Below are positions 38,482 to 46,348 of a stretch of DNA of 64,000 bases, piece by piece (position 1 is the first letter of the stretch; each line of letters opens with the position of its first letter). The notes below the pieces were generated by a model. The model saw only the letters and a program-made list of their open reading frames with translations, was not told the origin of the DNA and did no database searches. The stretch is from Uliginosibacterium sp. 31-16 (GTDB lineage Bacteria > Pseudomonadota > Gammaproteobacteria > Burkholderiales > Rhodocyclaceae): assembly GCF_030730865.1 (NCBI RefSeq), contig NZ_JAVALZ010000004.1:1-64000 (forward strand), in the 5' to 3' direction. Both the position numbers and the translations under genes were made by a program.

Positions 38482-39802
38482 GCTCAAAGGCCTCCGCCTC
38501 CCGCTCGGCAAGTTCTTCCTCCGATACTGGCGCAGGATTGAAGAGCGTATTGAACTTGCGCCCCTTGAACCTGACTTTCTCTTCCACCAATTGTTCGAAG
38601 GGGATGCCCTCAAACTCGGCCCGCTGCTGATAGTGGTCCTCGACAATCTCACGCAGCAGCGACCAGCCCCGCCAGAAATCGAACTCACCTTCACGCGCCA
38701 TGAAGCTTGTCAGGGCGCTGAACGCAAAACGACAAAGCGTTGCATCCTGCGGCGCCCGATTCGGGGAAAAACGTTTGCTCAGAGGCCCGCCATCCGTCTC
38801 CCAATCAATCGACGCGAGAGCGATCCACAAGGGATGAATCGGCCAGCGTGAGCGGGTTTGATCGTCTGGATTAGGCATCGTCAGCTTGAGCCATTCGGTT
38901 GTGGCGTAACTCCACAGCCCGTTCAGGTGCCTCAGCATGCCTGAAAGTTCAGACAGCCCCTTCTGGGTCAGCACCTCACGCCTGAACTGAAACTCAAGCC
39001 GCCAAACCCGCTCCCCGGCCTTCCATCCTCGTTCTGTCCAGAGCGGCTGAAGGTAGTACTTCTTGCTCTTCTCCAACTCCAGCGTCTTGTCGTAAAGACG
39101 GCAGGACAGCACCCCGCCCTGCCCGATGGACCACCCCGAAAACTCGTTATCAATGGCGTAGGCATTCACCGATGAAGCGCGCGTCAGCCACGCCGCACGC
39201 GTCCAGCTCTCCATCGATATGTCGCAGACGAAATCAAGGTACAGATCGATCCGGCTAACCTTTGCAGGATCAACGTTCGTCCCGACCTGACATAGCAACC
39301 AGAGCAGATCGTCTTCTATGTCGCACGGGCGCTTGCTGGACAGGTAAGCAGACGAGACTTTCACATAGGCCATCGGCAAGCGCTTGTTGCGTCGCGAAAG
39401 CTGTATCCGGAAGGCGTTGTCGTCCAGAACATAGGGAAACAAGCCCGATCCCTTGTCCTTTACCTCAAACAGATGGTCTTCCAGAGCGAATTGCGCGCAC
39501 GCCTGCTCAGGCTCTTCCGAGGACTGAGCAGCCTGCTTCAGCTTCTGAAGTTCTTTTTCAACATCTGCGTTGAGTTCGCCATCAAAGGAGAGATAAAGAC
39601 TATCTACCCCCCAGCGAAGAGGCTTAAAAACCATCCCACTGCAGGAATTGGATGCTGTGTTACTAGGAGACGCATCCACGGCTTGCTCTGTCGGGGACGG
39701 GGCGCCCGCTGCGCAGGCGCTCCCGCACCCGGCAGGCTGCGCCGTTTGGGCAACGCGGGTAACTGGCTTGCCCGACTCCGGGCTTGACTTGCTCTTACTC
39801 AT
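38447..39802 (-). CDS. Replication initiation factor (Rep_trans family)
   Basis: The 451-residue protein has the Rep_trans pattern: LRWGVDSLYLSFDGE near residue 65, VSRIDLYLDFV, and LSCRLYDKTLELEKSKKYYL with a tyrosine in the usual position. Such proteins start rolling-circle replication in plasmids, filamentous phages and some integrative elements by nicking a double-strand origin. The start ATG 39802 has AAAGGA 8 nt upstream. The first 50 residues are Ser/Ala/Gly-rich and look disordered. Confidence 0.82.
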   Translation of the reverse strand: MSKSKSSPESGKPVTRVAQTAQPAGCGSACAAGAPSPTEQAVDASPSNTASNSCSGMVFKPLRWGVDSLYLSFDGELNADVEKELQKLKQAAQSSEEPEQACAQFALEDHLFEVKDKGSGLFPYVLDDNAFRIQLSRRNKRLPMAYVKVSSAYLSSKRPCDIEDDLLWLLCQVGTNVDPAKVSRIDLYLDFVCDISMESWTRAAWLTRASSVNAYAIDNEFSGWSIGQGGVLSCRLYDKTLELEKSKKYYLQPLWTERGWKAGERVWRLEFQFRREVLTQKGLSELSGMLRHLNGLWSYATTEWLKLTMPNPDDQTRSRWPIHPLWIALASIDWETDGGPLSKRFSPNRAPQDATLCRFAFSALTSFMAREGEFDFWRGWSLLREIVEDHYQQRAEFEGIPFEQLVEEKVRFKGRKFNTLFNPAPVSEEELAEREAEAFEREYRKQSRGGW

Positions 39803-39855
39803 ATCCGTTCCTTTGGAACTGCCGGACATGCCGATTTGGCTTTCCGGAACGGATA
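39802..39855. repeat. 10-bp inverted repeat over the rep start
   Basis: TATCCGTTCC (39802-39811) and GGAACGGATA (39846-39855) are perfect inverted repeats 34 nt apart. One arm contains the rep Shine-Dalgarno sequence and touches its start codon. It could be an operator, a translation-blocking hairpin or part of the Rep nicking origin; sequence alone does not decide. Confidence 0.6.
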
Positions 39856-39879
39856 CGAAAGCTATGCGCCTAGACAGGC

Positions 39880-39914
39880 AAAAACGACCACCTCAAATTG
39901 CAATTTCAGGTGGT
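39880..39914 (-). terminator. Inverted-repeat terminator containing a stop codon
   Basis: ACCACCT (39887-39893) and AGGTGGT (39908-39914) enclose an almost perfectly palindromic 14-nt middle (AAATT/AATTT). On the minus strand it is followed by CGTTTTT. The stop codon of the 254-residue gene (39906-39908) lies within the hairpin. Confidence 0.7.
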
Positions 39915-40670
39915 TGAAAAACCCTTGCCTTCTCTGAACTGCTTGAACAGATTTTTACCGGCACCAGGATGTGCCTCGTACAACTTCAACTCATTCACAA
40001 ACAAATTTTCAAGCTGAGCTTCAGACATCCTGTCAAAACCACATTCACGCAACATATACATGGCGTAATGAAGATTTTGGTATGACTTCCAGTGCTTCTT
40101 AGACGGCCCTTTCAACGCATGTCCAAGGCGAAGAAAGAAGTCTTTGTCGTCAGCAAGCTCCGCCCGCGCAATACAGGCTGCTACCGTCGGACAAGCCACT
40201 ATTGATCGATCTACACGAACAGCTTTGAAGAGTGAATCAAAATTCCCCGCGCGAGCTTCTTCAAGAAGCGCACTCAAGGAACGTTGATACAGCATTATCG
40301 AGAGAATGTTTCGCTGCAACATCAACGTCAGCCCAACAACATCTTGCAACTTAAATGGCTCGACTGGCCCCTGCCACTCTTCATCCTGATCAATGAAATC
40401 TATGCAAGCCTGTTGGGGATCAGGCTGTTGAGCCGCCTCGACCGGTAAATGTGCTTTACCAAGAACGTAAAGCAACAGCGCTATTTGCTCAACAAACGGC
40501 AACTCATAGCAATCAGCCCAGAAAAAATCCTTCTCAAACAACTGATTCAATTTCTCCTGAGAGCACCCCCTAACCAATCTAGGAATATCTGCCATCTGCT
40601 GCTGCAGTTCAGGAAGCACGGCCACAAGGCGTTTAAACTGATCGAGAGAGAGTTTTCCGTATTCTTTCAT
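39906..40670 (-). CDS. Hypothetical protein of the island, 254 residues
   Basis: I do not recognise a domain. The protein is soluble and mostly alpha-helical in appearance, with Leu/Ala/Gln-rich stretches (LVAVLPELQQQMADIPRLVR, LMLQRNILSIMLYQRSLSALLEEA) and a lysine/tryptophan segment (KGPSKKHWKSYQNLHYAMYM). No signal peptide or membrane helix is seen. It lies upstream of rep on the same strand but has its own terminator between them. It may be a helper of the element or cargo. Confidence 0.75.
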   Translation of the reverse strand: MKEYGKLSLDQFKRLVAVLPELQQQMADIPRLVRGCSQEKLNQLFEKDFFWADCYELPFVEQIALLLYVLGKAHLPVEAAQQPDPQQACIDFIDQDEEWQGPVEPFKLQDVVGLTLMLQRNILSIMLYQRSLSALLEEARAGNFDSLFKAVRVDRSIVACPTVAACIARAELADDKDFFLRLGHALKGPSKKHWKSYQNLHYAMYMLRECGFDRMSEAQLENLFVNELKLYEAHPGAGKNLFKQFREGKGFSTT

Positions 40671-40697
40671 TTTCGAATATGACTGAAATCGACCCGG

Positions 40698-40736
40698 AGC
40701 GGACGGTCAGACTATTTGAAAGCGGACGTTTGAACG
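40698..40736 (+). repeat. Island spacer repeat, inverted copy
   Basis: AGCGGACGGTCAG (40698-40710), then AAAGCGGACGTTTGAACG. It matches the spacer repeats at 41865, 42495 and 43143 but lies in the opposite orientation, just upstream of the 254-residue gene. Confidence 0.55.
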
Positions 40737-40815
40737 TAGAGGTAGGGGGCGAAGACTGCGCAGCAGGCGGAGTCCAGCGGAACGAAGTGGAGCGCCCTTG
40801 ACCGCCGGGTTAGAC
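40729..40815 (-). other. attC-like site after the lipoprotein-like gene
   Basis: In gene direction the segment begins with GTCTAAC (40809-40815), fitting the integron core RYYYAAC, followed by CCGGCGGTCAAGG and an internally self-complementary stretch. The expected distal core GTTRRRY is only approximate (GTTCAAAC, one extra base). It lies 23 nt after the stop codon at 40839. No integron integrase is in the window. Confidence 0.4.
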
Positions 40816-40838
40816 CAGCGACGGTAGTCGTATGGCAT

Positions 40839-41657
40839 TTATCTACCGACCGGAATTAGTACTTGATCAACGAATTTCCGGGTATAGCCATCAGATGTAC
40901 CACCGAAACCCGGGCAAATCGGACCTCGAAGCCAAGGGCTTATGCCACCCCAGCTATGTTTGTATTGAATCATTTCCCCAAGGACTTCGTTCTTCGCAAG
41001 GTCAATAACTGAAACCTTTCCTCCGGCAACCCAAAGGGCTCGCTCCTCAGGAACAACATATTCTTCGTATGTCACTGCATAGCGTGGAGCAGGTTCCGGA
41101 GCCACTGCTTTGTCGAGGAAGAATTTGATATACCCTTTGAGATAGGATTTGTCGTATTGCCATGGTTCTTCCCATCGACCTTTGTATCTATATCGCGTGC
41201 CGTCTCTTTCGTCGATGACATCAACGAACAGATAGCCCGGGCGTCCAGTAGGACGACGGGCTGTATTGAGATAGCCTCGGTATTGTGGGGTTATTGCTCC
41301 TGGTGTTCCATCGGCGTTTCCCGGAGCGTGTTCCTGGCTTAGAAATGATTTGATGTATGTCTCACCGCCGTATTCATTTTCGAATGCGGCGCTCGGCCAC
41401 ATCGGGTCTCTCCATTCGCGCTCTCCGGGGGTGCCCCTTACCTTAAGTAGTAAAAGACCGTCGACGTTCTCAACGGTTCTGTATATCTTCATTCCCGCCA
41501 CTGAGCTGCACTTCTCCTTGAAGAGTGCCTCCCCTTTTGCAAATTGATCCTTCCATTTTTGAGCCGCAACACTTTGCGGTGAGGTGCAGCCCGGCGCCAA
41601 GGTACAAATCAGTAATGGAAGGTAACGAACTATTGAAAAATGGACTCGAGGCATCAT
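40839..41657 (-). CDS. Hypothetical probable lipoprotein, 272 residues
   Basis: The N-terminus MMPRVHFSIVRYLPLLICTLAPGCTSPQ looks like a lipoprotein signal with a lipobox-like LAPGC at residues about 20-24. The mature part has no family I recognise; it contains several aromatic/charged segments (RYRYKGRWEEPWQYDKSYLK) and RGPICPGFGG near the end. The ATG lies 3 nt after a GTTAGGC core site and no clear Shine-Dalgarno sequence is visible. This tight spacing is typical of integron cassettes. Confidence 0.75.
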   Translation of the reverse strand: MMPRVHFSIVRYLPLLICTLAPGCTSPQSVAAQKWKDQFAKGEALFKEKCSSVAGMKIYRTVENVDGLLLLKVRGTPGEREWRDPMWPSAAFENEYGGETYIKSFLSQEHAPGNADGTPGAITPQYRGYLNTARRPTGRPGYLFVDVIDERDGTRYRYKGRWEEPWQYDKSYLKGYIKFFLDKAVAPEPAPRYAVTYEEYVVPEERALWVAGGKVSVIDLAKNEVLGEMIQYKHSWGGISPWLRGPICPGFGGTSDGYTRKFVDQVLIPVGR

Positions 41658-41908
41658 TGGCCTAACGTGTTATAGGGATCAGTTTTGCCGCCCAACATCG
41701 GCGCGTGCTCCCCAACATGGCACGACCGACCAGCGAAGATTGGCTTCCAGAGCGGCTCTCCATGATTCCGCTGTAAAAATGAGCCGCATTAACAGAATCG
41801 ACAAAAACCTCACTCTACAGATTTCAGTTCCGGTGCGTCGAACGGCTGCTTTGAAGCCGCAAGCCTGATCGTCCGCTAGTGGCCGGCTCCCGCCTGATTG
41901 CACGCGTA
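41658..41908. other. Cassette-like spacer with GTTAGGC core
   Basis: No gene is visible in these 251 nt. In minus-strand direction the segment begins after the stop codon at 41909, contains the island spacer repeat at 41865-41886, and ends with TATAACACGTTAGGC. GTTAGGC (41660-41666) fits the integron core GTTRRRY exactly and is directly followed by the start codon of the next gene. A matching RYYYAAC core is not seen. Confidence 0.45.
41865..41886 (-). repeat. Island spacer repeat, copy 1
   Basis: In gene direction the motif CCGGCCA-nn-AGC-n-GAC-nn-TC starts here, 22 nt after the stop codon of the 172-residue gene, and is followed about 20 nt later by AAGCAGCCGTTCGA. The same pair of motifs appears after the 181-residue gene. 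Confidence 0.6.
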
Positions 41909-42427
41909 TTAGAGCGCATTGTGGTCGCCAAGCAATTTAATGGAGGCAATTACAGCACGAATGGTTGAACCAATTTCCTCAGGACTAGCGGCAACAGAGT
42001 GCAACTTGCCGACAAAAATCCCCGACATAGGCGTTCGCGGACAAGCTTCGACGCGCAAAGCAGTATTAACTGTTTCGACAGAAATGTAGATTGAAGAACT
42101 CTCAAAGGCACGGCCAGTTTTCGCGCCAGACAAAGCAAACGCACGCCAATCTGAGAGTTTATGTTCCCGATACGACGGAGCTGGAGCGCGATAGCAATCA
42201 ACGAGTTTGTTGAGAACAACTGTCCCGAGCTCTTCGTCGTCGACGTCGAACGAAAGAACCATAGGTTCTCCTGACTCAGCTATTCCTGTTGTGGAGGAGA
42301 CGATGAGGTATTTTTCAGCATAGGCATAGAGCGCGACTTTTAACTCAAGTTGAAGTTTTGAATTTCGCTCTTGATTGATTTGATCTCGCCGGTCGATGAG
42401 GTCACGAGGTGTTGGGAAGTCAGCCAT
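41909..42427 (-). CDS. Hypothetical protein of the island, 172 residues
   Basis: No family recognised. The protein is soluble with a charged helical N-terminus (PRDLIDRRDQINQERNSKLQLELKVAL), a central beta-rich part (EPMVLSFDVDDEELGTVVLNKL) and a hydrophobic C-terminus (GSTIRAVIASIKLLG). No signal peptide or membrane helix is evident. It lies between two cassette-like spacers and is 89 nt after the 181-residue gene. Confidence 0.72.
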   Translation of the reverse strand: MADFPTPRDLIDRRDQINQERNSKLQLELKVALYAYAEKYLIVSSTTGIAESGEPMVLSFDVDDEELGTVVLNKLVDCYRAPAPSYREHKLSDWRAFALSGAKTGRAFESSSIYISVETVNTALRVEACPRTPMSGIFVGKLHSVAASPEEIGSTIRAVIASIKLLGDHNAL

Positions 42428-42494
42428 GGATCACCCAGTAGGTAAATATTTTCATGCCCGAAACGGCTTTGAACGACTGCTTCGTGGGCGGATA

Positions 42495-42516
42495 ACGAAG
42501 GTCAGCTTGTGGCCGG
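42495..42516 (-). repeat. Island spacer repeat, copy 2
   Basis: In gene direction CCGGCCACAAGCTGACCTTC starts immediately after the stop codon of the 181-residue gene and is followed by GAAGCAGTCGTTCAA. It matches copies at 41865 and 43143. Confidence 0.6.
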
Positions 42517-43062
42517 CTATGCCCACTGAACGTTGGATTGCCACGGAAAACCGCGGAGGCCGTAACGCCGAACCTCAGAGTCGTTCAGGTTGGCCTGGGA
42601 GCATAGACTTTCCCATTCATGTCCCGATAGGTTGTTTACGCCAGACAACCACTCACGAAGGTCCAGTTCGAGGTCTGTTTGGTTTTCATACATCATCCAC
42701 AACTCAGCAAGGTCTATTTGTAGCATTGATGCGGGAAGGTCCGATGAAAGAAATGCCTCCCATTCTGAAATGTGACAGGCGTTCTCCGTACCCAATGCCC
42801 TTGCCAATGAAACGCTTCGCGCTGCGTAGGTGTTCTTTGCCTTGGCTGTTGGGGCAAAGAGAGTTGGAATTTTCTCGATGACCTCATCACCGTTGTCATT
42901 TGTGCATGGGACGGAAACGAAAGTAAGGTCATTGGGCTCGAAAAGAGCAACCCAGAGTATTGGGGCCTGATAGTTGGCGCCAAGGAGACAACTCTCTTCA
43001 GAAGCTGCGGCAATTATTGCGGCTTCCTGTGAGTGGTTCATTAAATACGCGCGATTGGCCAC
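42517..43062 (-). CDS. Hypothetical protein of the island, 181 residues
   Basis: The GTG start at 43062 has AAGGAG 5 nt upstream, a strong signal, and gives an N-terminus MANRAYLMNHSQEA. That opening resembles 'MANRxYL' proteins often found in gene cassettes, a family without known function. The rest is acidic and soluble (IDLAELWMMYENQTDLELDL). The frame is open for 26 more codons upstream, but those overlap spacer sequence. Confidence 0.72.
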   Translation of the reverse strand: MANRAYLMNHSQEAAIIAAASEESCLLGANYQAPILWVALFEPNDLTFVSVPCTNDNGDEVIEKIPTLFAPTAKAKNTYAARSVSLARALGTENACHISEWEAFLSSDLPASMLQIDLAELWMMYENQTDLELDLREWLSGVNNLSGHEWESLCSQANLNDSEVRRYGLRGFPWQSNVQWA

Positions 43063-43386
43063 GTGTTCTCCTTGGGCGGCTAACGAATGATGAAAGTTAT
43101 CATTTAAGAACGTTATCGAATGACCGCATACGGCGCTCATCTGCGAACGTCGCCTTCTGGCCGGATACAGCCCTATGCCGATAGATTACACCCGAAATTG
43201 CCGGGTTACCCACCGGGCCGCTCTCCTCTGGCTTGTATGAGGCAGCCGTCGGCGGCCCCGTGGATAACCCTTGGGGTTTGAGCGTTGATTCAGGGACAAA
43301 GGGAACGTGACAGAAACGGCGAGCGCCAGCGTGTTTTGGCGTGTGAGGGCGGGCACAAAACACTTTAAAATCAATGACCTAGTCGG
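43063..43386. other. Right end of the island, non-coding
   Basis: These 324 nt hold no convincing gene. They contain the third forward copy of the island spacer repeat (43143-43164) and a short hairpin with arms CGCCA/TGGCG near 43330. The last gene of the array seems to have lost an upstream neighbour, because the spacer repeat normally follows a stop codon. Confidence 0.55.
43143..43164 (-). repeat. Island spacer repeat, copy 3
   Basis: In gene direction CCGGCCAGAAGGCGACGTTC matches the copies at 41865 and 42495, and is followed about 25 nt later by GCGGTCATTCGA. No coding region precedes it. Confidence 0.6.
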
Positions 43387-43434
43387 CTGTTAATCCGTAG
43401 GTCCCTGGTTCGAGCCCAGGTCGGGGAGCCAAAT
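43387..43434. repeat. Right attachment repeat
   Basis: Identical to 37104-37151 over 48 bp. It is only the 3' half of tRNA-Asn and lacks the D-arm and 5' acceptor strand, so it is not a tRNA gene. Confidence 0.95.
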
Positions 43435-43436
43435 CT

Positions 43437-43466
43437 GAAAGCCAGCACTTCGGTGCTGGCTTTCTT
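43437..43466 (+). terminator. Former terminator of tRNA-Asn
   Basis: AAAGCCAGCAC (43438-43448), TTCG tetraloop, GTGCTGGCTTT (43453-43463), then CTTCGTTTC. It lies 3 nt after the right attachment repeat, the position a tRNA-Asn terminator would have had before the island inserted. Confidence 0.75.
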
Positions 43467-44329
43467 CGTTTCAGCGCCTGAGAACGTGATTATCCCCTAG
43501 ATCACATCACTCCTCACCCCGCCTGACGCACCCTGTTCCACGCCCGTCGTTCTACAGCCTAGCACAGGCCCGAAACCACTCTCAGGCCCCGCGCGACCAT
43601 CTCTGGCAGGCTTGGCGGGCCTGCGCACGCACAATCCATCCGAGGGTCAAATCAGTCTATTCCAGCAGCATCCGGGATGGTCGAAACGTAAGCAGGACCG
43701 GACCATACCTGCCTACTGACACAAAAATCCGGCTGAAGGGTCATTAAAGGGCTCCGCACGATTGCGGGCTGGGATACTGGGAAGCAAAGTGCGCGCACAT
43801 CGCTGTCCACCGAAGAACAACCAAGGGCCACGCGAAGAATCACCACCCCGGCCAGGCCCCTCGGAGAAGAAAAACCCAGCTCGCCCCATCAACGACGGCC
43901 TACCCGTCAGAGGGGATGAGCAATCTCAACAGGCAGAACTTCAATCTGCTACCGGCCCAAGGAACTGACCGCAAAAGTCAGGTAGTCAGTCCCTTACTGA
44001 CCAAGCGATCAACGGCCTGCTATCGCAGTGAAGCTTTGCACCAGACGACGCTTTTCATCCGGACGGAGATGAATACAAGTAACGACATGGCCCGGCAAGC
44101 CATGGAGCCCATGAACATCCAGATATACACGCCGCCCGGCGAACTGCGTCCCTGCCCACTCGATCTCACGCCGGTTTTCCAATACGGACGGCCATGGTCC
44201 GCACTGACTCACCAGACCGTTCTGGATGAGCAATGCTCAATCCTGGAATATGCACAGGCGCGGCTGTCAGCATCGTCCCCAAGATCGGCCAGAAGATGCA
44301 GGACGCGGCTGCGCAGCGCCCGGAAGGCC
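43467..44329. other. Long region without recognisable genes
   Basis: About 860 nt between the island and the transporter operon. I see only short open frames without Shine-Dalgarno signals or family features on either strand. It may be a decayed gene or the 3' untranslated part of the transporter operon. Confidence 0.5.
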
Positions 44330-45250
44330 TTAGCCTCCCGAAATATAGGGCTTGCCGAGCGATGCAGGCAGGTTCAGCAACAGGACCTTGCGATCTCGCG
44401 AGATCAGCACCAAGACGAGAATGGTCGCCACATAGGGCACCGCCGCCAGCAGCTGGGACGGCAAGTCCACGCCGAATCCTTGCGCATGCAATTGCAAAAT
44501 CGTCATGCCACCAAAAAGGTAGGCGCCGAGCATCAGCCGCGCGGGTTTCCAGGTGGCAAAAACCACCAGCGCCACAGCAATCCAGCCCCGCCCTGCAGTC
44601 ATGTTCTGCACCCACAGCGGCGTATATACGGTCGACAGATAAGCCCCCGCGATCCCCGCCATCGCGCCACCAAAACAGGTGGCCGCATACCGGATGCCAA
44701 TCACGTGATAGCCAATCGCATGTGCGGCTTCAGGGCTCTCGCCTACCGCTCGCAGAATCAGTCCCCAGCGTGTCCGAGCCAGCATCCAGGCAACCAGACC
44801 GAAAGCCAGGTAGGACAGATAGACCACCGCGCTCTGCTCAAAAAACACGGGGCCAAGCAGCGGGATCGAGGACAGCAGGGGAATGGCATAAGGCTGCAGC
44901 CCCGGCAGACTCTGGCTGACGTAGAACTGCCCGATGAAGGCGGACAGCCCGATCCCGAAAATCGTCAATGCCAGCCCGGTAGCAGGCTGATTCGTGCCCA
45001 ATGAAAGCGTCAGAAAGCAGAACGGCAGTGCCGCCAACGCGCCGGCCACAGCGCCCGCCACAATTCCTCCGGCGACGCCCCAGTGCAGGGCCGCCGCAAA
45101 CCCGGCGATCGCGCCGACCAGCATCATGCCCTCTACCCCGAGATTGATCACACCACTTTTCTCGGTCACCAGCTCGCCCAGCCCGGCAAACACCAGCGGC
45201 GTCGCAGCCGCCAGGGTTGTGGCAAGTATCGGAATCAACTGCTCGATCAT
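44330..45250 (-). CDS. ABC transporter permease, BMP/nucleoside type (second permease)
   Basis: The 306-residue protein has about eight to ten membrane segments and the family signature LGELVTEKSGVINLGVEGMML at residues about 26-46, shared with ribose/guanosine-type permeases. The start ATG 45250 has AGGAGCAGGA upstream and overlaps the preceding permease stop by 4 nt. With the other permease, the double ATPase and the BMP-type binding protein at 48051 it forms a complete importer for nucleosides or related compounds. The substrate is inference. Confidence 0.9.
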   Translation of the reverse strand: MIEQLIPILATTLAAATPLVFAGLGELVTEKSGVINLGVEGMMLVGAIAGFAAALHWGVAGGIVAGAVAGALAALPFCFLTLSLGTNQPATGLALTIFGIGLSAFIGQFYVSQSLPGLQPYAIPLLSSIPLLGPVFFEQSAVVYLSYLAFGLVAWMLARTRWGLILRAVGESPEAAHAIGYHVIGIRYAATCFGGAMAGIAGAYLSTVYTPLWVQNMTAGRGWIAVALVVFATWKPARLMLGAYLFGGMTILQLHAQGFGVDLPSQLLAAVPYVATILVLVLISRDRKVLLLNLPASLGKPYISGG

Positions 45251-46347
45251 GCTTCCTGCTCCTTCGCCCGGTCTTTCAGCCACAACTTGAGGGGGCGCCG
45301 TTTGAGACGAAAATCAACAAATGCATCGGCCCCCAGCAGGAAAAACAGCAGCATGCCCTGAAACAGCCAGGAAATGGCCGAGGGCAGCTGCATGGAAACC
45401 TGCGCGGCCTCGCCACCGATATAGATCAATGCCAGCAGCAGACCTGACAGGACAATCCCGACCGGATGCAGACGTCCGACCCACGCCACGATGATTGCCG
45501 CAAAACCATACCCCGGAGAAAGCGACAAGGTCAGTTGTCCAACCGGCCCGGCGGCCTCGGCAGCCCCTGCGATTCCCGCCGTGACGCCTGAGACGATCAG
45601 ACTGACCCATACCGTACGCCTTGCCGAGAAACCCGCGTAACGTGCCGCAGCAGGCGCCTCTCCCCCTACCGCGAGCTGGTAGGCCATGAAACTCTTGGAC
45701 ACGAAAAGCCAGAACAGGGGAACAGCCAGTGCAGTGATGAATACCGAGCTGTTCAGACGCAAGCCTTCGAAAACCGGGGCAAACATCGCGGGCTCGGAAA
45801 ACAGGATGGACTGCGGGAAATTGGTTCCTGCCGGATCTCTCCAGGGACCGCCAACGAGCCAGGACAAGAGATAGCTCGCCACATACCCAAGCATCAGCGT
45901 GGTCAGGGTTTCCTCGGCGTTGTAATGGGTTTTCAGCCAGGCCGGCAGCGCTCCCCACAACCCGCCACCGATAGCGCCAGCCAAAACCATGGCCGGCAGT
46001 ATCCACCAGCCGGTCATCCCGTCGGTATAAATCGCGACCCCGCTGGCACAGATGGCGCCCAGCAGGAATTGCCCTTCGGCTCCGATGTTGTACACCCGTG
46101 CGCGAAACCCGAGCGCCAGCCCCTGCGCGATCAGGATCAGCGGAGAAGCCTTGAGCAGCAACTCGCTCCAGCCATTGGCGTATTCCAGCGGCTCAATGAA
46201 GAAAACGTAGAAAGCCTGCAGCGGTGATTTGCCAAGCAACGCGAAAATGGCCGCAGCCGCCAGCAGGGTCAGCATGATCGCCAGCGGCGGAGCAAGCCAG
46301 CGCATCAGCTGTGAAGGATTGCCACGAGGTTCAAGGATCTGCATCAC
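45247..46347 (-). CDS. ABC transporter permease, BMP/nucleoside type (first permease)
   Basis: The 366-residue protein is a polytopic permease with an N-terminal membrane helix (LAPPLAIMLTLLAAAAIFALL) and the conserved cytoplasmic segment FRARVYNIGAEGQFLLGAI near residue 80, then LPAWLKTHYNAEETLTTLML. This pattern is typical of the larger permease of the BMP-type transporters (YufP-like). It lies 1 nt after the ATPase gene. Confidence 0.9.
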   Translation of the reverse strand: MMQILEPRGNPSQLMRWLAPPLAIMLTLLAAAAIFALLGKSPLQAFYVFFIEPLEYANGWSELLLKASPLILIAQGLALGFRARVYNIGAEGQFLLGAICASGVAIYTDGMTGWWILPAMVLAGAIGGGLWGALPAWLKTHYNAEETLTTLMLGYVASYLLSWLVGGPWRDPAGTNFPQSILFSEPAMFAPVFEGLRLNSSVFITALAVPLFWLFVSKSFMAYQLAVGGEAPAAARYAGFSARRTVWVSLIVSGVTAGIAGAAEAAGPVGQLTLSLSPGYGFAAIIVAWVGRLHPVGIVLSGLLLALIYIGGEAAQVSMQLPSAISWLFQGMLLFFLLGADAFVDFRLKRRPLKLWLKDRAKEQEA

Positions 46348-46348
46348 G

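Larger units (their letters stand above)
37104..43434. mobile_element. Integrative element inserted in tRNA-Asn
   Basis: A perfect 48-bp direct repeat (37104-37151 and 43387-43434), covering the anticodon-to-3' end of tRNA-Asn plus three bases, bounds about 6.3 kb. Inside, all genes are on the minus strand: four cargo genes, a Rep_trans-type replication protein, an HTH protein and a tyrosine integrase next to the intact tRNA. The cargo part looks visibly AT-richer than its surroundings. No relaxase or conjugation genes are present, so it would need help to transfer. Confidence 0.93.

Noticed and set aside
43387-43434. Second tRNA-Asn gene
   Set aside because: Only the anticodon-to-3' part is present; it is an attachment-site duplicate.
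43916-45004. Open frame on the plus strand across the gap and the permease gene
   Set aside because: Most of it is antisense to the permease, it has no Shine-Dalgarno sequence and no recognisable domain.
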